This document shows positions 6,555 to 13,567 of a stretch of 13,567 nucleotides of DNA, in pieces. Positions within the stretch are counted from its first letter, which is position 1. Each line of letters begins with the position of its first letter. A model generated the notes under the pieces. That model was not told the DNA's origin and did no database searches. It was given only the letters and a program-made list of their open reading frames with translations. The stretch covers positions 1 through 13,567 of the forward strand of contig JACDAZ010000320.1 of NCBI GenBank assembly GCA_013695175.1, given 5' to 3'. Source of the DNA: Flavisolibacter sp. GTDB lineage: Bacteria; Bacteroidota; Bacteroidia; Chitinophagales; Chitinophagaceae. A program made the translations under genes and the position numbers.

Positions 6555-8408
6555 ATGATTGTGAAGAGCAGGCAAATCTTGTTTTCATTTATAATAGGAT
6601 CTTTTATTGTTGGTGCTGCTCCCCTATTTGCACAAACTGATTCTTCTGCCAAGAAACAGGAAGATACTTCTGCTAAAAAGAATGGTTTACTAAACCAAAT
6701 GATTCAAAATTTATTTACTGATACCACTGATCAAAGAGACCGGGATCTGCAACGAAACGATTTTAAATTTCAACGTTACGAAAATCGAATTATCAGAAAT
6801 ATCGTTTTTGAACCACTTGAATTTGGTGTTTCTATAGCAGATACTTCAAAAAAAGTCCAGAATGTTTTAACACGTTTGTCTGAAAAACTGCACAAATTTT
6901 CAAGAACAAAAACTATTGAAAATAATTTATTCTTTAAAAAGAATGATGTTGTGTCGCCATTCTTATTAGGAAACAATGAACGTTATTTACGGGATCTTCC
7001 TTACTTACAAGATGCAAGAATTTTAATAAGACCTGTTAGAGGCAGCAAAGACTCTGTTGATGTAATTGTTAGGACAAAAGATATTTTTTCTATTGGAGGA
7101 TCAGTGGAATTTCACAATAGCAGAAGCCTTACACTGGGAGTAAAAGATGATAACATAGCAGGGTGGGGTGACAGACTTCAAATCAATAGTTTATATGATA
7201 GGGGAAGAGATCATCCCTTTGGATTGGGGATGGAATATCTGAAAAGAAATATTGCAGGCAGTTTTATAGATGCAAATGTGGGTTATCTAAATTTTAATAG
7301 AACTTTTAATTATGGTGACAGAGAAGAAAAAACGATTTTTGCACGTGTATTCAAACCACTTGTAAACCCATACATGTTATGGACTTTTGGATTATCAGCA
7401 GAAACACACAGAACAGAAAATTTATTTTCATCTGATTCTATATATAGAAATGATGTTCAGTACAATTATAATTTATTAGATGGCTGGGCAGGTTGGAATT
7501 TAAGTTCAAAAAATATTGGAAGCGCCAATGAATTTGAAAGGTTAAGATATTTTTTAAGTGGCCGGGTTTTCAAAAGAAATTTTACTGTAAAGCCTGATCA
7601 ATTTGATACTCTCTATAATTTTAGATACTCAGATTTATTTGCAGCACTCGGCACATTTTCTATATTCAAATTAAATTATTACAGAACACAGTTCATTTAT
7701 GGTTTTGGCAGAGCCGAAGACATACCTCAAGGTTTAGAAGCTTCAATTACCACAGGATTTACCAGGCAGGAAAAAAGGCAAAGACCTTATACAGCAATAA
7801 ACTTTCAGCGTTATTATTTATCAAAAAACGAAGCATTTTTCAGCTTTAATGTATCCGCAGGATTATATATGCAGGATAAAAAGCCTGAAGATGTAACAGT
7901 TGTAAGTGGTTTTGAATTTTTTAGTAAGCTGCACCAGCTAAGTACCCGATGGCGACAGCGACTTTTTGTGAATGCCAGCATTAGCAGGCAGTTTAATACA
8001 TTATTACAGGAGCCATTGGTTATGGAAAGCCGCCGGTATGGATTGCATGATTTTAAAAATGATAATATTTCAGGAAACATCAGGTTATCAGCCAAAGCAG
8101 AATCCGTTTTTTTTAGCCCCTGGTCATTATTTTATTTCAAATTTGCACCGTTTGTTTTTGGAAGTGCTACTTTATTTAAGCCCACTGATCCTAACCCACA
8201 GGAAACAGAGCTTTTCACTGCAATAGGTGGCGGAATGAGAACCAGAAACGAAGCCCTGATTTTTGGAACAATAGAATTAAAAGGAGCATTTTTCCCTAAA
8301 AAAGATTTTCTGGGAAATAGTTATAGAATTTCCTTCAATACCAATCTAAGGTTTAAGTATGATCAGAATTTTATTAAAAGACCTGAATTTATACAGGTTA
8401 ATGAATAA
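6555..8408 (+). CDS. Omp85-superfamily (BamA/TamA-like) outer-membrane protein
   Basis: A 617-residue exported protein. The signal peptide covers residues 1-26 (hydrophobic core LFSFIIGSFIVG, cleavage after LFA). A charged, Ser/Thr-rich linker follows, then one recognisable POTRA-like domain (about 80-178) with LRDLPYLQDARILI and VDVIVRTKDIFSIGG, as in TamA/BamA proteins just before the barrel. Residues from about 180 to the end alternate hydrophobic and polar residues, fitting a 16-strand beta barrel. The usual L6-loop VRGF motif is not seen; the equivalent region seems to be ESRRYGLHDF at 491-500. The role is probably insertion or export of outer-membrane components, though the substrate is unknown and it is unlikely to be the main BamA, which has five POTRA domains. 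It follows GH2 after 113 bases, and its stop codon abuts that of the convergent gene. Confidence 0.83.
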   Translation: MIVKSRQILFSFIIGSFIVGAAPLFAQTDSSAKKQEDTSAKKNGLLNQMIQNLFTDTTDQRDRDLQRNDFKFQRYENRIIRNIVFEPLEFGVSIADTSKKVQNVLTRLSEKLHKFSRTKTIENNLFFKKNDVVSPFLLGNNERYLRDLPYLQDARILIRPVRGSKDSVDVIVRTKDIFSIGGSVEFHNSRSLTLGVKDDNIAGWGDRLQINSLYDRGRDHPFGLGMEYLKRNIAGSFIDANVGYLNFNRTFNYGDREEKTIFARVFKPLVNPYMLWTFGLSAETHRTENLFSSDSIYRNDVQYNYNLLDGWAGWNLSSKNIGSANEFERLRYFLSGRVFKRNFTVKPDQFDTLYNFRYSDLFAALGTFSIFKLNYYRTQFIYGFGRAEDIPQGLEASITTGFTRQEKRQRPYTAINFQRYYLSKNEAFFSFNVSAGLYMQDKKPEDVTVVSGFEFFSKLHQLSTRWRQRLFVNASISRQFNTLLQEPLVMESRRYGLHDFKNDNISGNIRLSAKAESVFFSPWSLFYFKFAPFVFGSATLFKPTDPNPQETELFTAIGGGMRTRNEALIFGTIELKGAFFPKKDFLGNSYRISFNTNLRFKYDQNFIKRPEFIQVNE

Positions 8409-8867
8409 TTAGCTAAAACTCCAACTCCCCAGTTGTACTAATAAAGCCATGATAATGCAGGAAATAATAACACCCAGGCTTATGGCTAAAAAAGCTTTTT
8501 TAGTTTCAATCTTAAATATTGCTGCTGCTATGGTTCCCATATAAGCACCTGTGCCGGGTAATGGAATCATTACGAACAGCATAAGTCCCCAAAAACCATA
8601 TTTTTCAATTTTATTACCTGCTCCCTTTTTTGCAAATTTTGATAATCTTATAACTGCTTTTTTATAAAAAGAAAATCCCCACAGCTTTTCATTGAAGCTC
8701 ATTATAAGCCACATCATCAGGGGGTAAATCATTAAGTTAGCTACTAAACCTGTAGTAAATGCCCAAAAAAAAGGCATTTCATTTATTACTCCATAAGGTA
8801 TACCCACACGTGCTTCGCCAAAAGGAGAGATGCTAAAAAGAAAAGTATATATCCAAATTTTATACAT
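8409..8867 (-). CDS. PF06695-type small membrane protein (annotated small multidrug export)
   Basis: A 152-residue integral membrane protein with four or so hydrophobic segments (about residues 5-15, 33-55, 92-117 and 124-147). Two signatures identify the family: PFGEARVGIPYG at 15-26 and IPLPGTGAYMG at 101-111, both probably re-entrant loops facing each other like those of DedA-type transporters. The family is named for small multidrug export, but direct evidence is thin and the true cargo may be a lipid or small anion; that is my inference. The TAA stop (minus strand 8411-8409) directly abuts the TAA of the Omp85-like gene (8406-8408), leaving no room for a terminator between the convergent genes. 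Confidence 0.85.
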   Translation of the reverse strand: MYKIWIYTFLFSISPFGEARVGIPYGVINEMPFFWAFTTGLVANLMIYPLMMWLIMSFNEKLWGFSFYKKAVIRLSKFAKKGAGNKIEKYGFWGLMLFVMIPLPGTGAYMGTIAAAIFKIETKKAFLAISLGVIISCIIMALLVQLGSWSFS

Positions 8868-8943
8868 AAACAGCGTTGTGCAATTTAGCTGTAAAAAAAA
8901 TTATTAAACATTGATTTAGAAAGCATTAACAAATTATAAGCCA

Positions 8944-8975
8944 CAAAAAAAGGGTCTTTTTTTACAAAGACCCTT
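8944..8975 (-). terminator. intrinsic terminator of the glycine-zipper gene
   Basis: A perfect 10-bp stem (8950-8959 with 8966-8975) with a 6-base loop is followed on the minus strand by a run of T (complement of the A run at 8944-8950). It lies about 20 bases past the stop at 8995. Confidence 0.88.
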
Positions 8976-8994
8976 AGTAAAATGTTTTTCAAAA

Positions 8995-9498
8995 TTAGTA
9001 ACGACCATCTTTTTTATCTTGTGTACGTCCAATAACGCCACCAACTACACCACCCACTACGCCTCCAACTACACCACCTACTACCCTGTTTTTCTTATTT
9101 ACAACAGCACCTACTACCGCACCACTACCGGCACCAATGGCGGCACCTTTTGCTGTTTTACTCCAACCTTTTTTTGCAGGAGCCTGCGCTGTAGTATTAG
9201 TTGTTCTGGTACCACTTGAACTTGTTGCTCTGCGAACCGGGGTTGTAGACCTGGTTGTTGTTGTTCTTGCCGCTGCAGCTGCCGCTACCGGAGCATTATA
9301 TTCATCTTCGTATTGCTGATTTGCTAATTCACTTTGGGCTTTCCATGTACGAAATTCAGATAAGCCAGCAGTATCTGCCGCCATACGAACCGAATCTAAA
9401 TAAGCCGATACTCTTGCCTCTGCACTTGCGTCTTCTTTTTTACTGTTACAAGCTGCAAATAATACAGCTATCGCGATGATTGGAATTATTCTTTTCAT
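8995..9498 (-). CDS. glycine-zipper (YMGG-like) lipoprotein
   Basis: A 167-residue predicted lipoprotein. Residues 1-16 form the signal peptide and C17 in LFAAC is the lipidation site. A charged helical part (about 20-68) is followed by a low-complexity Ala/Thr/Ser/Arg linker (70-110), then a glycine zipper (about 115-157) made of KGAAIGAGSGAVVGAVV and repeated GGVV units, and a short basic-polar tail. Glycine-zipper segments pack tightly in membranes, and such proteins usually span or stabilise the outer membrane; the precise role is unknown. The zipper is encoded by a 24-base tandem duplication (9035-9082). I chose the ATG at 9498, because the in-frame ATG at 9528 would put ten residues ahead of a well-formed lipoprotein signal. 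It ends in its own terminator. Confidence 0.82.
   Translation of the reverse strand: MKRIIPIIAIAVLFAACNSKKEDASAEARVSAYLDSVRMAADTAGLSEFRTWKAQSELANQQYEDEYNAPVAAAAAARTTTTRSTTPVRRATSSSGTRTTNTTAQAPAKKGWSKTAKGAAIGAGSGAVVGAVVNKKNRVVGGVVGGVVGGVVGGVIGRTQDKKDGRY
9035..9082. repeat. 24-base tandem repeat, two copies, in glycine-zipper gene
   Basis: Copies at 9035-9058 and 9059-9082 differ at only two positions. Each encodes eight residues, GGVVGGVV, in the minus-strand reading frame. Because the unit is a multiple of three, copy-number change would keep the frame and only lengthen or shorten the zipper. Confidence 0.85.
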
Positions 9499-9566
9499 AA
9501 TTCTAAGATTTAGTATAAATGTTTTCATACGTGTATTTTTAAAGTTATTAACGCTATAATTCCTAA

Positions 9567-9585
9567 ATCATGCCAGTATCATGAT
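9567..9585. repeat. inverted repeat ATCATG-N7-CATGAT
   Basis: A perfect 6-base-arm inverted repeat about 70-90 bases upstream of the glycine-zipper start, in the 171-base gene-free stretch 9499-9669. It could be a regulator site or a weak hairpin; I see nothing else there. Confidence 0.25.
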
Positions 9586-9669
9586 GCTGCTGTTAAAGGA
9601 AAATAAAGATCTTTACCTTAACACTAAATTGACTTATTAGCCTTAGCCAGAGCCAACAAATTTCTTTTT

Positions 9670-10389
9670 TCAGGTGGATAATTGAAAGACTTTTAGCAAT
9701 AAAAAAGCCATTAAAGCAGCTATAAGAGTATTAAGAAAATTTACCGTGTTATTTCCCAGTATCCCTTTTCTTTCTAAGGAGGCTCCAAGTATAGAATCAA
9801 ATAAATTTCCGATGGTTCCAGCAATGACAATCAAGGTCGAATAAATAGTCCAGCCACTAACCCATGAATATATTAGAGCAATTATTAAACTCCCGCCAAT
9901 TCCAATTAAAGTACCTTCCAAACTTACAACGCCATCCAACCCTCTTTTATCTTTTTTTAAATTAAGTATATTGACAAAATTTTTTCCATACACAGTTCCT
10001 AATTCAGAAGATAATGTATCAGCAATTGCAGATGATAAACTTGCTGCCAATAAAAAAATAAAAAGTGGAATATTATATGGAAATACTAAAGCTGCCACAC
10101 CACATAATCCTGCTATGCCGCCATTTGCCAATACCTGAAATGCATCTCTTTTAATAGTTTCTTCATTTTTAAAAAACTGCTTTTCTTTTCTTTTGTAATT
10201 AGTAGCCAATATGGCTAAAATAAAATATACAGCCATCATAATTACATTCATAGCACCTGTACCATATAGTATTAATACTGCTATAATACCACCGGTTAAA
10301 GCCCCTCCTGTTGTTAATTTATTCTTCTTAATACTTAATAATACACCAACACTAATAAGAAATAAAAAAATCCAATTTAACAATTGCAT
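9670..10389 (-). CDS. DUF92 (VTE6/TMEM19-like) membrane protein
   Basis: A 239-residue multi-pass membrane protein of the DUF92 family (PF01940), with about six hydrophobic segments. Diagnostic motifs are TTGGALTGG at 26-34, AIADTLSSELG at 121-131, KRGLDGVVSLEGT at 148-160 and GNLFDSILGASLE at 194-206, the last close to the family's DS-hydrophobic-GA pattern. Plant VTE6 and its cyanobacterial relative in this family phosphorylate phytyl phosphate, so an isoprenoid-phosphate kinase role is possible, but bacterial members outside cyanobacteria remain largely uncharacterised to my knowledge. The acidic residues D124, E129, D152 and E158 are candidate catalytic or metal-binding positions. It is preceded by the terminator of the next gene upstream, so it has its own promoter. 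No clear terminator was seen after it. Confidence 0.87.
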   Translation of the reverse strand: MQLLNWIFLFLISVGVLLSIKKNKLTTGGALTGGIIAVLILYGTGAMNVIMMAVYFILAILATNYKRKEKQFFKNEETIKRDAFQVLANGGIAGLCGVAALVFPYNIPLFIFLLAASLSSAIADTLSSELGTVYGKNFVNILNLKKDKRGLDGVVSLEGTLIGIGGSLIIALIYSWVSGWTIYSTLIVIAGTIGNLFDSILGASLERKGILGNNTVNFLNTLIAALMAFLLLKVFQLST

Positions 10390-10433
10390 AAAAGTAAAAA
10401 TAAACCCAGGTCTCTATTCTCAATGTTTTTCAT

Positions 10434-10456
10434 AAAAAAACCCCGCTGAGCGGGGG
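10434..10456 (-). terminator. intrinsic terminator of the DUF4197 gene
   Basis: A GC-rich 6-bp stem CCCCGC/GCGGGG (10441-10446 with 10450-10455) with a TGA triloop, followed on the minus strand by seven T (complement of 10434-10440). It lies 7 bases past the DUF4197 stop codon and separates that gene from DUF92. Confidence 0.9.
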
Positions 10457-10462
10457 TGATAT

Positions 10463-11143
10463 TTAATTCCAGTTCCTTGAAAAAACTTTTTGTAATAAAG
10501 GTGTTGTTCGGGCTGCTGCATTTGCTCTTATTTCTCTTTCTCTTTCTTCCATTTTACGAAACATAGCTTCTGATACTAATCCGGCCATAATTACATCTAA
10601 TTGCAGGTTTAAACGGTTCCCAGTTAAAGATTGGATAGGTTTAGCAATATTGTTTTCCCATTGTTCATTCAATTTATACTCATTTAATGCTTCCTTCATA
10701 ACCGGTGTAATTGCTGTTCTTAAATTAGCTCCGGCTGCAGAACGCAAATATTCTGTTGCTGATGTACCACCACTTTTTACAATACGCATTGCATCCTGTA
10801 ATTGCATGCCGGAAATAGAATTTACAAAAATGGGTATGGATCGTGTAGCAGTTTGTTCAGCTGCAGTACCAAGTGTTACTGTAAACCTGTCAATTTCTCC
10901 CGTCAACCCAAGTTGGTTTAATGTGTTAAGCGTTTTCCTTAGCGACTCCGGGAATACTGCAGCCATGATAGCATCTTTACTAAAAGAACCTGCAAGTAAA
11001 TTATCCTGGGCACCTAATTGTAATAGCTGGCGTATGGCTGCGGCGGCATCCGCTTCTGTAAGAGTGTAATTTCTAAGTGTGCTGCATGAAAAAGTAGCAG
11101 GCAACAACATTACAAATAATAGTGGTGTAAAAATCCTTTTCAT
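10463..11143 (-). CDS. DUF4197 lipoprotein
   Basis: A 226-residue predicted lipoprotein with a signal peptide ending in LPATFSC (C20). The DUF4197 core is clear: AIRQLLQLGAQ at 36-46, a short AVFPESLRKTL segment at 62-72, then AAEQTATRSIPIFVNSI at 94-110 and MQLQDAMRIVKSGG at 113-126, followed by SATEYLR and a helical C-terminal half with a charged EEREREIR stretch at 199-206. The protein should be mostly alpha-helical and face the periplasm. The function of the family is not known. It has its own terminator, and the upstream spacer to the RNA-binding gene also holds a terminator, so it is a single-gene unit. The spacer 11144-11284 shows no gene. Confidence 0.9.
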   Translation of the reverse strand: MKRIFTPLLFVMLLPATFSCSTLRNYTLTEADAAAAIRQLLQLGAQDNLLAGSFSKDAIMAAVFPESLRKTLNTLNQLGLTGEIDRFTVTLGTAAEQTATRSIPIFVNSISGMQLQDAMRIVKSGGTSATEYLRSAAGANLRTAITPVMKEALNEYKLNEQWENNIAKPIQSLTGNRLNLQLDVIMAGLVSEAMFRKMEEREREIRANAAARTTPLLQKVFSRNWN

Positions 11144-11284
11144 ATTTACTGTTTTTGTTTTTAAATTAAATAGAGCAGCCGGTTACCAGATGAAGACTAA
11201 AAAACCATGCGCAGGTTTGGCATCAGTTTGTTAAAATAAAATTTTGACAGGAAGTACAATCAATGCTCTTTTAGTTAACTGCTT

Positions 11285-11316
11285 AAAAAAAAAGTCACTG
11301 CACCATAGCAATGACT
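11285..11316 (-). terminator. intrinsic terminator of the RNA-binding protein gene
   Basis: A 9-bp stem with one G-U pair (11293-11301 with 11308-11316) and a 6-base loop is followed on the minus strand by about nine T. It lies about 50 bases past the stop of the RRM gene. Confidence 0.82.
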
Positions 11317-11368
11317 AATATCAAAATCCTTACAATTATAATTAAGAAAATAAAACCTTATAAACAGA

Positions 11369-11707
11369 TTAGAACCTTCTCCTATCGCGGTTAAAATTAT
11401 TATTGGGTCTTCCGCTTCCACCGTTACCTCCTTTATAACCACCACCGCCCTGACCTCCACCACCGGGTCTTTCATCAGCCTGTTTTACAACTAAAGGTTT
11501 TTTACCCAGGGAGATATCGTTCAGATGTTCAATAGCTTCTTTTGCCTCCTCATCGTTTGCCATATCCACAAAAGCAAATCCCCTGCTTTTACCTGTTTCT
11601 TTATCAATAGCTACTTTAGCAGAATTAATAGTTCCAAATTTTTCAAAAATTTCCACTAATTCATCATCATCAAGATCATAGGGAAGGCCAGCAACGAACA
11701 ATTTCAT
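11369..11707 (-). CDS. RRM RNA-binding protein with Gly-rich tail
   Basis: A 112-residue protein with one RNA recognition motif (residues 1-77). RNP2 is KLFVAGLP (2-9), with the aromatic F4, and RNP1 is KSRGFAFV (40-47), with the RNA-stacking F44 and F46. The tail (80-112) is rich in Gly, Asn and Arg (GGGGQGGGG, ending RDRRRF), a disordered segment that favours RNA contacts. Small RRM proteins of this kind are common in Bacteroidota and cyanobacteria, where several respond to cold or act on mRNA; which applies here is not visible. On the minus strand upstream, TACTTTTA at distance 17 from a TTTG is a poor promoter candidate. It ends in a hairpin terminator. Confidence 0.93.
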   Translation of the reverse strand: MKLFVAGLPYDLDDDELVEIFEKFGTINSAKVAIDKETGKSRGFAFVDMANDEEAKEAIEHLNDISLGKKPLVVKQADERPGGGGQGGGGYKGGNGGSGRPNNNFNRDRRRF

Positions 11708-11839
11708 AAAAAGATTTATAGAGTAAAAGTAACAACATATTCATCAATCAAATGACATTGCTTTGCAAAATATATGATTATGAGGCAGAAGTTATGAACA
11801 CAAGATGCAATATAATTTTAATTTGAAAAATATTTTATT

Positions 11840-12217
11840 ATGAAACTCCTGATATTGACAGTGTTAGTTTTTTTATTTGCCTGCAATCAACAACAGAAAC
11901 ACCCATTAATAAACAAGTGGCAAATCTTACAAATAAGGGATGACAAAAGCCAGGAGAGCTCTATTGCAGATTTTTCTTACAATTATGATCCGGCAGTTGA
12001 TACAACAAAAGTTTACCTGTATTTTTTTAGCGATTCATTGTATTCAATAACAAATTTGTTTGATTATGAAAGTGACACCAATTCATATAACATTAAAGGA
12101 GATACCCTATTTACCAATATGAATCCAAAGGATTATCTAATATTTAAAAAAGGCGAAAAAGATTCTGCCATCTTATTTAACCTGGAAGAACAGATCATCA
12201 TATCGATATTAAAATGA
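11840..12217 (+). CDS. small lipocalin-like lipoprotein
   Basis: A 125-residue predicted lipoprotein with a short signal peptide and lipidation at C15 (FLFAC). The mature part has NKWQI at 25-29 near its start, then alternating beta strands with an aromatic KVYLYFFSD stretch (57-65) and YNIKGDTLF (83-91). This pattern resembles the lipocalin-like lipoproteins of Bacteroidota, in which a conserved W begins an eight-strand barrel. No ligand can be named. It lies 97 bases upstream of the phosphodiesterase gene on the same strand with no terminator in between, so the two may be co-transcribed. Confidence 0.7.
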   Translation: MKLLILTVLVFLFACNQQQKHPLINKWQILQIRDDKSQESSIADFSYNYDPAVDTTKVYLYFFSDSLYSITNLFDYESDTNSYNIKGDTLFTNMNPKDYLIFKKGEKDSAILFNLEEQIIISILK

Positions 12218-12314
12218 AATAAGCAACCTGGTTTTAACAAGATGGAGCGGCGCGTTTATTGCAAGATTCTGCCAAGGTAATATTAACAGGTAAATCAAAG
12301 GTTTGAAGAAGATT

Positions 12315-13567
12315 ATGCGATTAAGTGGATTATTATCAATTTTTATTTGCGCCTCCTGGCAAAGAAACAAAGACGTTCCGGTTCCGGAAACACAGTGGAA
12401 GCAATTTGATGAAGCTGTGAATTGGGCTGATATGTCTTATTTAAAATCCGTTGAAGGTGTGTACGTAATAACCAATGGAACAAATGATTTTGGTAAGATT
12501 GCAGCAGCCAAAACAAGTTATACTATTGAAGGTGCTGATACAATTTACCATGTTTCAATTTTTTGCGAAAAAGATGCTTCTTACCTGGTATTACAAGGTA
12601 AAATCACGGATGGAGTTTTATTATTGAAAGGCTATTGGAGAAATATGCATGGCGAAGAAACAGGAACTGTACATTTAAAAAGAGTGATTAATTCAGGGAC
12701 TGTACCTTCAGATTCTTTGGAAAATAATGCTATCCCCCATCATCTCATTACAGGTTATTGGGGTGATAACAATGAAGAACCTTCAAAGAAAATTGAATTA
12801 AAATTTTTGCGTCCATTATACAATAAAACTTCATTTGAAATTTTGGCACACCGCGGTGGCGGAAGAAATACAGACTTTGTTCCTTCTTCAGAAAACTCAG
12901 TTGAATTGATAAAAAAAGCTGCCCGATTTGGAGCAACAGGAGTAGAAATAGATGTCCAACTCACAAAAGATGGTGTTCCTATTTTATACCATGATGCACG
13001 CATAAATGGAAGGCTAACCAAAGAAACAGGTATTCATAGTAAGATAACCAGCAATACTTATAACGAACTCCTTAACGAGATTACGCTTACAAAAGATGAA
13101 AAAATTCCAACTGTAGAACAAGCTTTAAAAGCTATTGTACATGAAACATCATTAGAATTTGTATGGCTTGATTGTAAAGACAAAACTGCCCTTGCAAAAT
13201 TGCGAAACATACAAAAAAAATTTACTGATGAAGCTGCATCAATTGGCAGAGGTGTAAATATTATGATAGGAATTCATGGCAAAGATGCCATGAAAGCATT
13301 GCAGGAACTTCCTGAACACAAAGACATACCAACCATTTGTGAATTGGATCCTGAAGATGTTATTGAATTAAATTCCAGGGTATGGGCTCCCATGTGGATC
13401 AAAAGAGGAAGTAAAAAGGATGTAAAAACAATGCAGGAAAAAGGAAAAAAAGTTTTTATCTGGACTGTAGATAAGGCTTCAAGAGTAAAACAATATGTCA
13501 CCGAATCAGGTTACGATGGTGTGCTATCTAACTACCCATCAGTTGTAGCTTTTTATCATTATATACG
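12315..13567 (+). CDS. glycerophosphodiester phosphodiesterase with extra N-terminal domain (3' truncated)
   Basis: The frame is open from the ATG at 12315 to the window end, 417 codons without a stop. The GDPD domain starts near residue 175: HRG at 179-181, ENS at 193-195, EID at 211-213, TKDG at 217-220 and HD at 226-227 give the catalytic and metal-binding set, with TIM-barrel landmarks IPTVEQAL (264-271), WTVD (383-386) and DGVLSNYP (401-408). It should hydrolyse glycerophosphodiesters to glycerol-3-phosphate and an alcohol. The usual Glu of the mid-barrel E-x-K motif is Asp (D286 in WLDCK). Residues 30-160 form a separate beta-rich region (EGVYVITNG, ILKG-like strands, GYW twice) not part of the GDPD fold. 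The N-terminus is hydrophobic but short, with no proper lipobox at C12, so export is likely but unsure. Judging by family landmarks, only a few residues lie beyond the edge. Confidence 0.9.
   Translation, partial: MRLSGLLSIFICASWQRNKDVPVPETQWKQFDEAVNWADMSYLKSVEGVYVITNGTNDFGKIAAAKTSYTIEGADTIYHVSIFCEKDASYLVLQGKITDGVLLLKGYWRNMHGEETGTVHLKRVINSGTVPSDSLENNAIPHHLITGYWGDNNEEPSKKIELKFLRPLYNKTSFEILAHRGGGRNTDFVPSSENSVELIKKAARFGATGVEIDVQLTKDGVPILYHDARINGRLTKETGIHSKITSNTYNELLNEITLTKDEKIPTVEQALKAIVHETSLEFVWLDCKDKTALAKLRNIQKKFTDEAASIGRGVNIMIGIHGKDAMKALQELPEHKDIPTICELDPEDVIELNSRVWAPMWIKRGSKKDVKTMQEKGKKVFIWTVDKASRVKQYVTESGYDGVLSNYPSVVAFYHYI

Noticed and set aside
9030..9085. Possible CRISPR-like or intergenic repeat
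   Set aside because: The repeats are adjacent with no spacers and lie in frame within the glycine-zipper coding sequence.
9019..9319. Plus-strand Thr/Tyr/Val-rich open frames opposite the glycine-zipper gene
   Set aside because: They are antisense shadows of the GGVV repeat and Ala-rich linker; the peptides look low-complexity and have no export signal, while the minus-strand frame is a coherent lipoprotein.
11144..11284. Short ORFs in the spacer before the DUF4197 gene
   Set aside because: The longest have about 14 codons and show no structure, so I regard the stretch as non-coding.
12748..13021. Minus-strand frames inside the right-end gene
   Set aside because: They oppose the catalytic core of GDPD, which carries all the family motifs on the + strand.

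Overview
The window looks like chromosomal DNA of a Bacteroidota bacterium, most likely near the Chitinophagaceae. The DNA is AT-rich, start codons mostly lack Shine-Dalgarno sequences, and some starts are preceded by TAnnTTTG-like promoter elements. Several gene families typical of the phylum occur: an RRM protein with a Gly-rich tail, a DUF4197 lipoprotein, a glycine-zipper lipoprotein, DUF92 and an Omp85-type barrel. No phage, transposon, CRISPR array or plasmid hallmark was found, so this reads as a core or stable accessory region with many short transcription units.

Layout. Bases 1-111 may hold the tail of an unrecognised + strand gene. It meets a single-domain response regulator (186-593, -) at a two-way hairpin terminator. 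Upstream of the regulator are tRNA-Arg(CCU) (702-773, -) and a desaturase with the full signature of eukaryotic dihydroceramide delta-4 desaturases (828-1874, -). Divergent from the desaturase is a membrane-anchored TPR protein (2015-2668, +), which overlaps tail-to-tail with an SRPBCC protein (2651-3175, -). The SRPBCC gene seems to be the last of a minus-strand cluster: a saccharopine-dehydrogenase/trans-acting enoyl-reductase-like oxidoreductase (3424-4491), a 38-residue membrane microprotein (3257-3373), then SRPBCC.

A cytoplasmic GH2 glycoside hydrolase (4600-6441, +) is divergent from that cluster and is followed by an Omp85/TamA-like outer-membrane protein (6555-8408, +). The stop codon of the latter directly abuts that of a PF06695-type membrane protein (8409-8867, -). 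Three further minus-strand genes follow, a glycine-zipper lipoprotein, a DUF92 membrane protein and a DUF4197 lipoprotein, then an RRM RNA-binding protein. Terminator hairpins follow the glycine-zipper, DUF4197 and RRM genes. At the right end two + strand genes, a lipocalin-like lipoprotein and a glycerophosphodiester phosphodiesterase carrying an extra N-terminal beta-rich domain, run to the window edge.

Several genes concern lipids or the envelope: the sphingolipid-type desaturase, the enoyl-reductase-like enzyme with SRPBCC partner, GDPD, DUF92, the Omp85 homologue and three lipoproteins. The strongest candidate for new biology is the dihydroceramide-desaturase homologue, because Bacteroidota are known for saturated dihydroceramides. 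Next are the 38-residue membrane protein and the two-domain GDPD. No multi-gene defence or mobile system was seen.
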